64,000 nt of DNA, taken from the NCBI GenBank assembly GCA_964035575.1, contig OZ037840.1, positions 1,488,001-1,552,000 of the forward strand, given 5' to 3'. The notes beneath the pieces are model-generated. The model did no database searches and was not told the DNA's origin. It was given only the letters and a program-made list of their open reading frames with translations. Positions 20,001 through 28,813 of the stretch are shown here, piece by piece. Numbering within the stretch: the stretch's first letter is position 1; each line of letters starts with the position of its first letter. Position numbers and translations under genes: made by a program. The DNA comes from Rhynchopus sp. YZ270_cl-10. Its lineage: Eukaryota > Euglenozoa > Diplonemea > Diplonemida > Diplonemidae.

Positions 20001-21178
20001 TTCTTCACCGCACCGTTGCACCAGCGTCGCTTCTTCTTCCTTGCCTTGCCTCTGGGGATGTGCCTCCTCGCGATGTTCTTCACCATCCCTGCCCACTTGG
20101 CTGCTGCGGTGCTGATCGAGCCCCACTTCATTGCGTCTGGCGAACTGCGCTCCATCTCCTTGGTGAAGCCTGCCCAGTTCGCCTTCTTCCAGTTCCACAG
20201 CTCTTTTTTGAGTTTCACCTCAGGATGTGTTGGAGGTGTTTGGGCGTTCGCTTGCACTTCAAACTCTATCGGCAGGTGGTCGGAGTTGAGCGTTTCCCGT
20301 GTTTGCCAATTGGGGTCGGCCCAGTCTCTGTCTGCGAAGACCACATCTGGTGACGTTTTGGTACCGCGCTGGATCCGCGTTGCTTCCTTCTTGTTCCAGC
20401 ATCGCATGTTGTTCCCCAACGCCCAGTCGTGTAGGTCAGTTCCCGTTTGGTTGGGAATTTTCGCCTGACTCCACGCCTGGTGATGTGCGTTGATGTCCCC
20501 TGCGATCACGCAGCCCTCTCCCGTTGGCAGATCCTGTGTTGCGAAGTCATCCTCTCTCTGGTCCCCCTTCTGTAGACCCACCCCGCTCGGCCGGTACACA
20601 TTCGTGAAGAGCACGCCCTCCACAATCACATCCAGCCTCTCTGTGGTCTCCCACGCTTCGAAGGGTTGTTCTGTCGCACGCAAGTTCTTCTTCACCAGTG
20701 TCGCAATCCCTCCCCCATGCGTCTCGCTGATGTCTTTTTTTCGAGCTACCGTTCGCACCCGCAGGAAAGTCCTGTACCCGTCAAAGTTCAGCTTGCCCGT
20801 TTGCGCCGCCATGAGTTCTTGGAGGTGTACTACATCGTACTTCTCCTTCTCCAGGACCTGCTTCAGCTCCCCTTTCTTCGGGCCCGTCAGCCCCCCCGCA
20901 TTCCAACTCATGCAGCGAAGGGTTCTTGGTTTTGGTCCTTGCTCTGGTTCTGGCTCTGGTCCTGGCTCAGGCTCGATGCCGTCCTCTAGCAGTTGGTTGC
21001 TCTTGATGGTGGAGGAGGTCTTGTCGAGTGTGGGGTCTGTGTTCGGTCGACCTGAGTGGTGTTGATGAGTCATCCTTGGGTGTGCGTGGGTCTTCCACTT
21101 GTACGGAAGCAAAAAAGGCAGTAGCAGCAGCAGCACACTATCCAGCATTAACCACACCAACAGCAACACCAGACACAA
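17087..21178 (-). CDS. LINE ORF2: endonuclease, reverse transcriptase, RNase H
   Basis: The frame runs about 1,364 codons from directly after the ORF1 UGA. The first ~95 residues are hydrophobic and then GP/EP-rich. The endonuclease covers ~95-320 (SWNAGGLTG, VHLQEL, GDINAHH, SDHLPIEF). The reverse transcriptase covers ~480-800 (GADGIHNEML, SYRPIALTS, LDLDKAYDK, GVPQGTVLSPLLF, IFADDLAIM with the FADD catalytic pair). RNase H follows at ~1085-1215 (YTDGSVEGG, AELVAIREAL, LTDSQSAL, GNEEADHEA), so its D-E-D-D set is complete. Near the end CNNC...H...C forms a CCHC motif. It cuts and copies its RNA into new sites by target-primed reverse transcription. The first in-frame start is a TTG, so ORF2 may be reached by read-through or reinitiation. 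Confidence 0.9.
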   Translation of the reverse strand: MCLVLLLVWLMLDSVLLLLLPFLLPYKWKTHAHPRMTHQHHSGRPNTDPTLDKTSSTIKSNQLLEDGIEPEPGPEPEPEQGPKPRTLRCMSWNAGGLTGPKKGELKQVLEKEKYDVVHLQELMAAQTGKLNFDGYRTFLRVRTVARKKDISETHGGGIATLVKKNLRATEQPFEAWETTERLDVIVEGVLFTNVYRPSGVGLQKGDQREDDFATQDLPTGEGCVIAGDINAHHQAWSQAKIPNQTGTDLHDWALGNNMRCWNKKEATRIQRGTKTSPDVVFADRDWADPNWQTRETLNSDHLPIEFEVQANAQTPPTHPEVKLKKELWNWKKANWAGFTKEMERSSPDAMKWGSISTAAAKWAGMVKNIARRHIPRGKARKKKRRWCNGAVKKAQKQRDRELRRQQKEETLTVADGDALTELRRQTANAIRKAKREVWEDKCTKAVATSGAFRLLRELDGRADKAQSYPIKVKKEGQQEKQQLSTNKEKADALGEHYCSVSDGTGLPDAEQQTTAGSQGAEAPLTLEELDAALNVLEAGKSPGADGIHNEMLMHLGPAAKKGLLHVMNLSWKQGQLPKEWKKAILFPIHKQGKPEEDLESYRPIALTSTVSKVMEHVLANRLLQLMEDPNEATQNLHPKQTGFRRFRSAVDNLAYITQLAKDSAAKKEVPIILTLDLDKAYDKVKRGKILERLHQHQVPERYIRWLTDYLKHRTARTTVEGTRSEEYVMREGVPQGTVLSPLLFNLVMTEVAEILEGTTAHFCIFADDLAIMCTERTLEEATAAIQKVLTLLEEHLPKLGFTISRRKTFVMPVTEKGDRADIRKAKCEVKYADGAVVNRAQTVRYLGVELDDALTMQPQLAAVKTKFLKKLSLIQLMAGRDWGCDAHMLRQVYMTYVLPTITYALAVWGPALNEAGLETLEVLHRRGARVITGCNYYTKAEDLLWEAHLRKIREHVEFDAAALYERARRQLETPAECAMHSSDTKLTWLRSAKDTVEQTKMYRHDQPAMSQTHYPVAPWRWKEVLPKVDIRPYVAGFKKGTQTDAEARSLTEQTIAELPPADLHVYTDGSVEGGRGHGGAGIVVYPGDSDKEIATANVGAGRMSISYTAELVAIREALPMVEELHRTDHKHNTVVILTDSQSALRALETGPVKATGLLCDVWSALHRATTKVRVIMQYIPSHVGVSGNEEADHEAKLGTATYQAERASQKGRLQEEPLTLLACKAAIRAVCSSYTPQPASELYSTITADTPKGVSRPKLSTPELTRRGAVQMRLLRTERHPALFDYMGSNDVARCNNCTAKAKATLKHMFKVCSATKALRTDLLPNKSLKFLLLEQPQLCLKYISAAKLTEASLPELVRSNTY

Positions 21179-21181
21179 CAG

Positions 21182-23284
21182 TCAGTACCGCATGCTGCGG
21201 CGCTTCTCTTTCTCTTTCCTTGGCGAGGGGGAGGGCGTCGTCGCTAAGATCCGTCGTGTGTTCTTGGGGGTGGCACGGTCACGTTCGTCCCGCTCCGCTC
21301 TCTTCCCCCTGTTCAGCTGCTTGGGTGGCGTCAAGCCCATGCGGAGGCGGCGTTCTTCTGCGTGGAGGACGTCCCTCGCACGTTTCAGCTGGCGTTCCTC
21401 CTCCTGGCGCACCAGTGCTGCCGCTGTCGCGAGATCCATCTCCTCCTCTCGCTCTGTTTCCCGCTTTTTTTTTAAAAAAGCCTCGTAAGAGGCTTCGGCC
21501 TCTTGCAGCACTGCCTCCGTCGCCAGCCGTTTCGCTTCTGCTGAGGCGAATGCGTTCCTCCTCTTCTCCTCGGCCAACTCCTCCTGGCGTGTCTTCTTCA
21601 GGATTTCGTTATACTCCTGCCACTGTGCTTCTTCGCGTGCCTTCGCTTCTGCCCTCTCCGCCTCTGCAGTGTCGAATTCACGGCGGCGGTCCGTCTCTTC
21701 CTGCCGCCTCTGTGCCTGCAGCCGTTCTTCTGCTTCTTCTCTCTGTTCGCGTTGCTGTTGTTGTTGCCTCTGCTGTTGTTGCTGCCGCTGCTGCTGTTGC
21801 TGCCGCTGCTGCTGTTGTTGCCGCTGCTGCTGTTGTTGCTGCTGTTGCTTCCGCTCCTGCGTTTGCGTGGGTTCCTTCTTCGCCTTCGTCTCCTTCTTCG
21901 GCGGTGCCGTCACCTTCACCTCCTCATCGATTTGCATCTCGCCTTCTCCTTCTTCTTCTTCTTCTTCTTCTTCTTCCGGTTCGGTGCGTCGCTGTTGTAG
22001 CTTTAGGTCGCGCATCTCCGTCATCAGCTGGTCCAGCTGGCTCGCCATGCGTTGCAGCGTCTGCTGCATCTCGTCCTTCTCTGCCCGCAGTGCACCTTCT
22101 CTCTCCTTCGACTCCAGGAGTTCCCGACGCATCTTCTCCACCTCGGCGTCCTGTGCGGGGTCTGCCACGTAGGGCTTGGGCACGTAGTCCTGCTGTGCCG
22201 CCCTTCCTTCCTCTTTTCCTTTTCCTTTTTTATTTGCGGCGTCAAACAGCCACCCTTCTTTGGTACGGTCGTACCGACGGAAGGTCAGCACGTCCTCCCC
22301 CACCACTACCGGCTTCAGCGTCCCCGGCGGTGCGCCCCGGACGAGAAGCACCCTGTGCGTGCCGTGCTTGCCGGTCCTCACCAACTCCGGCTCCCACGCG
22401 TGCTGCTCGCTCAGGATTGCCCGCACTCCGTTCTTCGACAGCGAGAGAGGCAGCCCGTCCACCACCCACATCTCTGCCCAGAGGTTCGTCTTCCCCTGCT
22501 CGCCCAACACCTTGCTGGCCTGCTCCTGTGTGGTGCCTTCCGGAACCGCGACGCCGAGTCCGCCCCGCGACAGCAGCACCACTCGCCCGCTCAGCTCGGT
22601 GGCCTGGTTCCGCGCCGTCTCCAGGTTCACTGTGCTCGGTAGCGGCGTCACCCGGTCGCCACCCCGTCCCGACCCGTTGGTGAAGAACGGCCTGGCGAAG
22701 AAGCCGTCATCGCCGCTTCCTGCCAGCACGTCCTTCACCTGCGCGCCGTCTACTCCAATCTTAAAAGCCGCCGTCTTTGCGGCTGGCTTCCCCTTCTTCG
22801 CCTTCAGCTCCACGGCGGTCTGCACCTCGCCTCCGTGTGCCTTCACCCATGCACATGCTGCGGCACGGGTCACGCTGTTGCGGCTTTCCACCACAACGTA
22901 TTTGGTTTGGGGCAATGCCCCCTGGTGCTGCTTTGCACCCGCCGTCTTGTGCACCGCCTGTACGGTGCTGACTGAGCACAGGAACCGGCGCTCCGTCCTC
23001 ATCTCCTCCCCCCGCACCGTCACGAGGGAGATCAGTGGGGCCGCCAACCCCTGTGGTTTGTCGGCCGGGGCTACGAGTACCCCTGCCGTGTGCTGGTGCT
23101 GCGGCTTCTGCAGCGCTTCCTCCACTTCCTTACGGCTGCACCACAGGATGCCTCCGTTTTTCTTAAAATCAGCCAAGTTGGCTGCGAGTCGGCTGTCAGG
23201 AAAGTCCTCAGCCCGGGGTCTCCACATCGCCCCTGCCACCTCTTCGTCAGCCTTCTTCATCGTCTGCTGTCCAGAGGACCCCAT
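21182..23284 (-). CDS. LINE ORF1: coiled-coil nucleic-acid-binding protein
   Basis: From the first in-frame ATG (23284) the product is 700 residues; the frame stays open further upstream to 23467. The first ~450 residues hold several conserved-looking blocks I cannot match to a named domain. They are followed by a charged coiled coil (EKMRRELLESKEREGALRAE), a poly-Glu run, a long Gln/Arg repeat encoded by CAG/CAA codons and another helical Glu/Arg/Lys-rich stretch ending KEKEKRRSMRY. Such proteins bind and chaperone the element's RNA. The stop is TGA at 21184-21182, followed by C, and ORF2 continues in the same frame. Confidence 0.7.
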   Translation of the reverse strand: MGSSGQQTMKKADEEVAGAMWRPRAEDFPDSRLAANLADFKKNGGILWCSRKEVEEALQKPQHQHTAGVLVAPADKPQGLAAPLISLVTVRGEEMRTERRFLCSVSTVQAVHKTAGAKQHQGALPQTKYVVVESRNSVTRAAACAWVKAHGGEVQTAVELKAKKGKPAAKTAAFKIGVDGAQVKDVLAGSGDDGFFARPFFTNGSGRGGDRVTPLPSTVNLETARNQATELSGRVVLLSRGGLGVAVPEGTTQEQASKVLGEQGKTNLWAEMWVVDGLPLSLSKNGVRAILSEQHAWEPELVRTGKHGTHRVLLVRGAPPGTLKPVVVGEDVLTFRRYDRTKEGWLFDAANKKGKGKEEGRAAQQDYVPKPYVADPAQDAEVEKMRRELLESKEREGALRAEKDEMQQTLQRMASQLDQLMTEMRDLKLQQRRTEPEEEEEEEEEGEGEMQIDEEVKVTAPPKKETKAKKEPTQTQERKQQQQQQQQRQQQQQRQQQQQRQQQQQRQQQQQREQREEAEERLQAQRRQEETDRRREFDTAEAERAEAKAREEAQWQEYNEILKKTRQEELAEEKRRNAFASAEAKRLATEAVLQEAEASYEAFLKKKRETEREEEMDLATAAALVRQEEERQLKRARDVLHAEERRLRMGLTPPKQLNRGKRAERDERDRATPKNTRRILATTPSPSPRKEKEKRRSMRY

Positions 23285-23443
23285 CGTGGAGGGGGGTGGC
23301 TTTTTTGGGGGGAGGGGGGGAGCAGTTGGGATGTGCTCAGGGTTAATTCTTGATTCACTGTGTCCTCCTGGGGGGGTTATTTTAAAAGCGTTACAACTAA
23401 CAAACTCTCCCCCTGTTGTTTCGTTTCCAGTTTTTTTTTTTTG

Positions 23444-23467
23444 TGTGTGAAGATAGCTAATTGACAC
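23444..23467 (-). repeat. GTGAAGATAGCTA motif at the LINE 5' end
   Basis: GTGTGTGAAGATAGCTAATTGACAC at the LINE's 5' boundary recurs with small changes at 28815-28850 and 30070-30104. Flanking bases (GGGGGAGAGTTTG, read on the minus strand) also resemble the 28.8-kb copy, so these are probably 5' ends of related elements. Confidence 0.5.
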
Positions 23468-23470
23468 CCG

Positions 23471-23721
23471 TAATATTTAAATTTTCAACCTGGGGCCCCC
23501 TTTATTAATCCTTTTTTGGGGATGTCCAATGAAAATCACGTCGGTAGAAAAGTTCGATGGTTTTATTATTTTTGTTGCGTGAAGAGGCTATTATCACCTC
23601 TTTGCGCCTTTATCATTTTTCATTTTCCCACATCCCCCACAACACAAACCAAATCAAGATAAAACAAAAGGACGAGGAGACAAACATACTTCGTAGCCCC
23701 CGCCTGAGCTGTACGACCGGA
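23471..23721. other. Gene-free spacer
   Basis: AT-rich sequence between the LINE 5' end and a fold-back element; nothing recognised. Confidence 0.4.
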
Positions 23722-23880
23722 GTCCCGCCCTGAGTTGAGACGGACCATGGCGGACTTTGAAATTCCGCCTCAAGTCCGCCCGAGTTTTTGGCTGACTTAG
23801 AGACGGACTCAGGAGTCCGCCTGACTCGGGCGGATTTGAGGCGGACTCAGTCAAAAATTCCGTCTCAACTCGGGCAGGTC
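23722..23880. repeat. Fold-back element rich in GTCCGCC
   Basis: CCCTGAGTTGAGACGGA at the left pairs with TCCGTCTCAACTCGGGCAGG at the right. Inside, GTCCGCC and GGCGGAC alternate several times and can pair in several registers. Non-coding. Confidence 0.65.
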
Positions 23881-23916
23881 TTGGTGATATTTTTTTCTTG
23901 GCAGACTCAGGCGTAC

Positions 23917-25819
23917 TACAAATGGGTCAGTCCATAAACCCCCCCACCTGAAAGGTAACCTCAGCAACTATTTGGCTATGATCAAATATGTACTAGGACG
24001 TTCTGTTCGATTTTTGTTTTAATGGATTCAGAGTAAAGTTTCTGAACTCATTAAAACAAAAATCGAGTAAAAAGACCGAGTACAAATTTGATGGATCCCC
24101 CCAGAGAGGTAAATAAGTTACCGGTAACCCGAATTACCGGTAATTCCTTAAGGATTCCTTAAGAAACACGGAAAAATGCAAAAAAACATCGAAAGAGGGG
24201 GCACTTTAATTTATCATTTGTAAACCCTTCCCACTTTACGCGTTGCTCATTTTTGTCTTTTTTATTCTCTAAAAAATCGGTTCATCCAATCGTGCCGGTT
24301 GCCGAGAGGCAGACCAGGGTCCTCCTCTTCCGCAATATCAGGTGCCCTTTTTCCCGACATCAGCCCATACAATTATGAACACGAAAAGGGCGCCTGATAT
24401 TGCGGAAGAGCTGGTCTGCCTCTCGGCAACCGGCACGATTGGATGAACCGATTTTTTAGAGAATAAAAAAGACAAAAATGAGCAACGCGTAAAGTGGGAA
24501 GGGTTTACAAATGATAAATTAAAGTGCCCCCTCTTTCGATGTTTTTTTTTGCATTTTTCCGTGTTTCTTAACGAATCCTTAAGGAATTACCGGTAATTCG
24601 GGTTACCGGTAACTTATTTACCTCTCTGGGGGAATCCATCAAATTTGTACTCGGTCTTTTTACTCGATTTTTGTTTTAACCCTTTATGGACCACGGCCGT
24701 ATTTTGCGTTTTGCTATGATTGTCTCTCACATAGGTAAAATGAGATCCGATGCATATTTTTGATCGTACCTGGCCGCAATTGAAAGATTTTGAGCAGATC
24801 TTTCAAAGGGAGCAGAAATCGAAATAAAATGAGAAAAATGGAAAATGGAAAATTGAGGAGAGCTGATATTTTTTCCTGAAAATTTTGAAGAAAAAAATTA
24901 TTCCGGCTGCGCACCTGTTTTTTCGGTATTCGAAAATGGCTTTATTTGAAAGATCGGTTCAAAATCTTTCAAAAGAAAGAAAAATCGATCAAAAAGTCCT
25001 AGTAGATAATGTCTCACTGCATGGAGAGAAGGTACCAACCAGCTAAATATACCGTAATTGTACAGAGGTTGGACAGTACAAAAGTTGGGGCTTTTGGGGC
25101 TTTTGGCCAACTTGGCCTGGTGTTGAACGCCGCATCCCCCGCACATGTAATCTGCTTTTAGCCGCCTGTTTCCCAAGCAAGAAGAAGTTGTCGACCAACA
25201 CCCTCCTGCCAGTGTCTCTGTACCTTGACTGTGTTGATACAGCTTCTTTTGTACAATGTCCCCCAAAAGACAAAGGGCAATAAATACACGGAGAAGAGGC
25301 ACAGCCAGTTCAGGGTCAGGAACTGCTACGACGAGTGTTACTTTGCCCGGTCGCAGATATTTTCCATTATTTTAGTTTTGTTCTGAAAACCGTACAAAAT
25401 GGTTCCCTTCACACCAAAGTTTGAATCCTCTGATGACTCAAGCTCGCCAGAGTAGTTCATTATTCCCAAAATATACCCGAAAAAGTCGAAAATTTGGAAA
25501 TGCCTCGATTTGGTGACAGTGTATGAGAGTGTCAAAATAAATTGAATATTGCTTCTTTGGAAAGATTTCACATCAAATCTTTCCACTAAAAAAAAAATTG
25601 CTGAAAAAGTACGAGTAGAAGCCATGTTAAGCATTTTCGTGGATATATAATATATATTATATACTATTGGTCCATAAAGAGTTAATGAATTCAGAAACTT
25701 TACTCTGAATACATTAAAACAAAAATCGAACAGAACGTCCTAGTGCATATTTGATCATAGCCAAATAGTTGCTGAGGTTACCTTTCAGGTGGGGGGGTTT
25801 ATGGACTGAGCCAAATGTA
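23917..25819. mobile_element. Large fold-back DNA element, interrupted by a nested insertion
   Basis: Arms of roughly 400 bp in inverted orientation flank a ~60-bp centre near 24340-24395. The left arm runs from CAGTCCATAAACCCCCC through GAACTCATTAAAAC and TTACCGGTAACCC to CGTGCCGGTTGCCGAGAGG. The right arm repeats all of this in reverse and ends at GGTTTATGGACTGAG near 25811. The right arm is split at 24676-24685 by a separate TTAA-flanked element. Arm similarity is high, so it is fairly young. No transposase of its own. Confidence 0.8.
24680..25681. mobile_element. piggyBac-like element inserted at TTAA
   Basis: The ends are CCCTTTATGGACCA and TGGTCCATAAAGAG, 13 of 14 bases inverted. TTAA lies directly outside both (24676-24679 and 25682-25685), the target and duplication typical of piggyBac. 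Removing the 1,002-bp element and one TTAA restores continuity of the host fold-back arm, which proves insertion. The minus strand has broken frames (24898-25302 and 25338-25634). One contains DYMCGGCGV, which weakly recalls the C-terminal Cys-rich finger of piggyBac transposases. The element is likely non-autonomous or decayed. Confidence 0.8.
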
Positions 25820-26001
25820 TGATATGTTCGACAAAAGATTCAATCTTGTAGTTAAAATACTATCTTTATTTCACTTTTCAATTTGCGTTTATTTTATTTC
25901 TCCACTTCTAAGTACCCCCCCTGATTTGGTATTTTGGCTCAACGCCTTTTCCAACACCGCCCAAACACCGCCAAAACTCGGGTCAAAACCGGGTGGAAGA
26001 G

Positions 26002-26043
26002 GGTGAGATGCACAGTGAGAGGCTTCGATTCATTTTACTAAAA
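26002..26043 (+). other. GTGACTAAGC hairpin family, copy 9
   Basis: GGTGAGATGCACAGTGAGAGG-CTTCGATTCATT-TTACTAAAAC, then a long C/T tract. The tract is interrupted at 26077 by the hAT-like element. Across the reconstructed empty site it would end in TCTCTGTTTTTTTAG. Confidence 0.55.
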
Positions 26044-26076
26044 CTTTTTTCTCTTTTTTTTTTTCTCTGTTTTTTT

Positions 26077-26733
26077 CAGTGCTGACGCTAAGGCCGGCTG
26101 GCCGGTCATATAATTTTTTTTTTTTTGACTTTTTTTTTTTCGGCCGAGCCCGGGCGCGCTTCGCGCGCCCGGGTCCCCAACCCAGCTCAAGTTGGGGGCC
26201 TCCGGCGGAATGTGCGAATTCCTCTGCAGAGTTCGGCACTTCACTGATATTTGCACCAGGCACGCGTGGGATCAGTTTACAATAAGAAACGGCGGTCATG
26301 GCACCCAAAGGTTCGTGGCGAAGCCACGGTACGCAACATTTCAAAAAATTGCGCTTAAAATTGCACATTTTTACTGATATACTATGTCAAAGGGAAGGGT
26401 GCGTTGGCAAGCTTGCGCCGCAGGCGCACGGTACGCTACTTTTATTATTTCGCCACGCTGCCTGCTTCCTTTTCCTTCGGCATTTGACCAATTGAGTCGC
26501 GTTCTGGCTGTGACGGGGTCACTTTGTTCATGAGGCCATTTCTGGTCACTCTCAGAGGCTCGTGTGAGGTGCCAACTGGGGGGGACTTCCGACCATCCCC
26601 TACCCCACCCTGCCCACCCACCCAACACCGGTCATATATGACCGGTCATATATGACCGGCATATTTTCAGACTTTTTTTTTTCTTTTTTTTTTTGGTCAT
26701 ATATGACCGGCTTTTTCCTTAGCGTCAGCACTG
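26077..26733. mobile_element. hAT-like non-autonomous transposon with 8-bp target duplication
   Basis: The ends are CAGTGCTGACGCTAAGG and CCTTAGCGTCAGCACTG, a perfect 17-bp inverted repeat, and both continue into GGTCATATA repeats. GTTTTTTT flanks it on both sides (26069-26076 and 26734-26741), an exact 8-bp duplication as expected for hAT. The interior contains the module shared with 9690-10110 and 2735-2880; the latter lies beside a hAT transposase remnant. No open transposase frame is present. Confidence 0.8.
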
Positions 26734-26741
26734 GTTTTTTT

Positions 26742-27093
26742 AGAACATCCTTTGTACTTCCTCTTTGAATAGAACGAACAAAAAAACTAATCTTTTTCAC
26801 CCTTCTGCTCCCAAACAATGTCCCAAGAAGAGTGCTGCATTTTCTTATTAGAAAACGCATCTTCGTCTGGCTACTCTCTTTGCTTTTCTCCCCCCCGTCT
26901 CCCAAATCCAATACTAAACACAATGATGATGAAAATGAAGGCGATCTGAATGGCTGCGATATTAAATCAATGGATTATCGTTTTAAATACTATTTTAATA
27001 GCCGTAAAATTATTTCCTCAAGCCAAAATCCTTCTAGGAGCGGAGTTTTAAGAATGCCATAATTGACGTCTGGAAATAATTGCAGTGGAGGTA
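26742..27093. other. Gene-free spacer
   Basis: Continuation of the sequence interrupted by the hAT-like element, with no recognised gene. Confidence 0.4.
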
Positions 27094-27188
27094 TTTTAGC
27101 CGGGTTTCCCACACAAAAAATAATTACCGTGTAATTATAGGAAATAATTACACGGTAATTATTTTTTGTGTGGGAAACCCGGCTAAAA
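27094..27188. mobile_element. Near-perfect fold-back MITE
   Basis: TTTTAGCCGGGTTTCCCACA, then AAAAAATAATTACCGTGTAA, is mirrored exactly after a tiny centre (AGGA) and ends TGTGGGAAACCCGGCTAAAA. Arms of about 45 bp without visible mismatch indicate recent origin. Confidence 0.8.
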
Positions 27189-27671
27189 AAAAAATCGCGA
27201 TTTTTTTTCTTTTTTTCTTTTGTGAACACCCCGGGTTTGATACCTGTACCGCAGGCATTCCTCTGAGTCTAACGATTGATAATCAGAGCTCGGTTTGTTG
27301 TCAAAGACATCTTCCACCATGCATTGAGGAGGGTAAGACAGTGGTCGCAGTTTGTACTTGATAGCATTACAACATTTAACTTCTCCACGGGGGTCTTGGG
27401 CCGTTCACTCGGTTATACCTTGACCAGCGGAAGAGGCCTTTTTGGTCTCTAGAATATCCGGTATTCCCGAACGGAGGCACACTTTGTGTGTTACTACGAC
27501 CTGGCAACTTCCAGCAGTAGGTTAAGTAATGCTTTCTTGTAAATTGTTGGATCATTTATCTCCTCAGTGCATGAATGCCCCACGTGACTGGACACTTTTG
27601 TGTTTGTCAAGTGGACTGTCTGGTCACTTCTCAGTGACTGGCGGGTTGGCTGTGGTTGCCCTGTCACGACT
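27189..27671. other. Gene-free spacer before the minisatellite
   Basis: Mixed-composition sequence with no supported frame or repeat. Confidence 0.4.
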
Positions 27672-27892
27672 TACCTGTGTACCTGTGTACCTGTGTACCT
27701 GTGTACCTGTGTACCTGTGTACCTGTGTACCTGTGTACCTGTGTACCTGTGTACCTGTGTACCTGTGTACCTGTGTACCTGTGTACCTGTGTACCTGTGT
27801 ACCTGTGTACCTGTGTACCTGTGTACCTGTGTACCTGTGTACCTGTGTACCTGTGTACCTGTGTACCTGTGTACCTGTGTACCTGTGTACCT
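27672..27892. repeat. CCTGTGTA octamer minisatellite
   Basis: About 27 nearly perfect copies of an 8-bp unit (CCTGTGTA) in tandem. They give open frames in several phases on both strands that are artefacts of the repeat. Decayed units (CCTGGGTGA, CCAGGTGACCTGG) continue to about 27950. Confidence 0.95.
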
Positions 27893-27997
27893 GGGTGACT
27901 GGGTACGTACCTGGGTAAATGTGACCAGGTGACCTGGTCAGACCTCTGACCAGCGCACCGTGACAGCACAGGCTGCCGAAAACGGATTTTGGCTTTC

Positions 27998-28186
27998 GGA
28001 AATAATTTTACGGCAATTAAATATCAAATTCCATGCAATTATTTCACAGAAAATTGCACTCGGAGGTGTATTTTTCACTCGTTTTGTTAATTGCACTCGC
28101 TGCGCTCGTGCAATTAACCACTCGTGAAAAAAACACCTCCTCGTAGCAATTATGGTGAAATAATTGCATAGTAATTAAATACTATT
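27998..28186. repeat. Imperfect fold-back element
   Basis: AATTATTTCAC, GGAGGTGTTTTTT-type and AATTGCA phrases recur inverted around GCACTCGCTGCGCTCGTGC. The two sides share AATTACTATGCAATTATTTC-like arms with several differences. Older than the 27094 element. Confidence 0.5.
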
Positions 28187-28813
28187 GTGTGTCCTTGTGT
28201 ACTTTTCTCGAATGGAAAGTATATGAGTGAATGTTATCAGCCTCCAGTAAAAAAAAAAAACACAGTGGAGATTTGCACAACTGTTGGCAACACAACCGAG
28301 GCAACTACACTACTCCAAACAATTTTATCAAAGCAAAAATCATAACAACAAAAATTTCATGAAAAACGTTCGCGTCATATCACTTCAAAAGAAAAGAGTT
28401 GGGTGAAGCGAACCGGGAGTCCCTGTAAGCTCACAACTCTACACCGGCAGACGGGCCGCCGGCTGACGAGCGGTTTGTGACACCGCCCTCTTTTACGGGA
28501 AAGTCATTAGGTTTCCTTTTTACATCTTCTGTTGTAGGCCGCAGGGTACTTGTGCTTTCATCTGGATGGCTGACATCGTATGTGGGTCGGTCGGAGGTGC
28601 CTGCATCAACAACTATAGTTTTGATATCACACCGGATGTATGATAAATGTTTGGTGGAAGCGTACAACCAGCTACCTCTCTCCCGATGTGCGCCCTTCCT
28701 CTCCCAACCCCACGTCTACAAAACTATCAAGCACAATTAAACAGAGCACAAAGCACCTTCAAAACATACAACAAACATTTTCAAACTCCCCCCCTATGTG
28801 GTTTCCCCTTTTT
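28187..28813. other. Gene-free stretch
   Basis: Short open frames only. The phrase GGCTGACATCGTA with GTGGGTCGGTCGG (28567-28593) has a diverged partner at 30190-30218, so this is probably old repeat. Confidence 0.4.

Larger units (their letters stand above)
16801..23470 (-). mobile_element. Full-length-looking ingi/L1Tc-type LINE
   Basis: Non-LTR retrotransposon on the minus strand, about 6.6 kb. ORF1 is followed in the same frame by a large ORF2 with AP-type endonuclease, reverse transcriptase, RNase H and a terminal Cys/His motif. Beyond ORF2 is a ~190-bp 3' UTR, then an A-rich tail (seen as T-runs at 16801-16896). The 5' end lies near 23444-23470, where a GTGAAGATAGCTA motif is shared with two other sites. 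No clear target duplication was found. Both frames are long and the catalytic residues I checked are present, so it looks recent. Ingi-clade elements with RNase H are typical of trypanosomatids. Confidence 0.85.

Noticed and set aside
21028-22683. 551-codon + strand frame
   Set aside because: Antisense to the end of LINE ORF1 and start of ORF2, with low-complexity Ala/Leu/Ser composition from the CAG/CAA repeat.
22260-23450. 396-codon + strand frame
   Set aside because: Antisense shadow of LINE ORF1; no domain, and rich in Ser/Pro/Arg as expected from the complementary strand.
27529-27969. Frames of CVPVYLCT and TGTQVHRY repeats on both strands
   Set aside because: Artefact of the CCTGTGTA octamer array, which is open in most phases.
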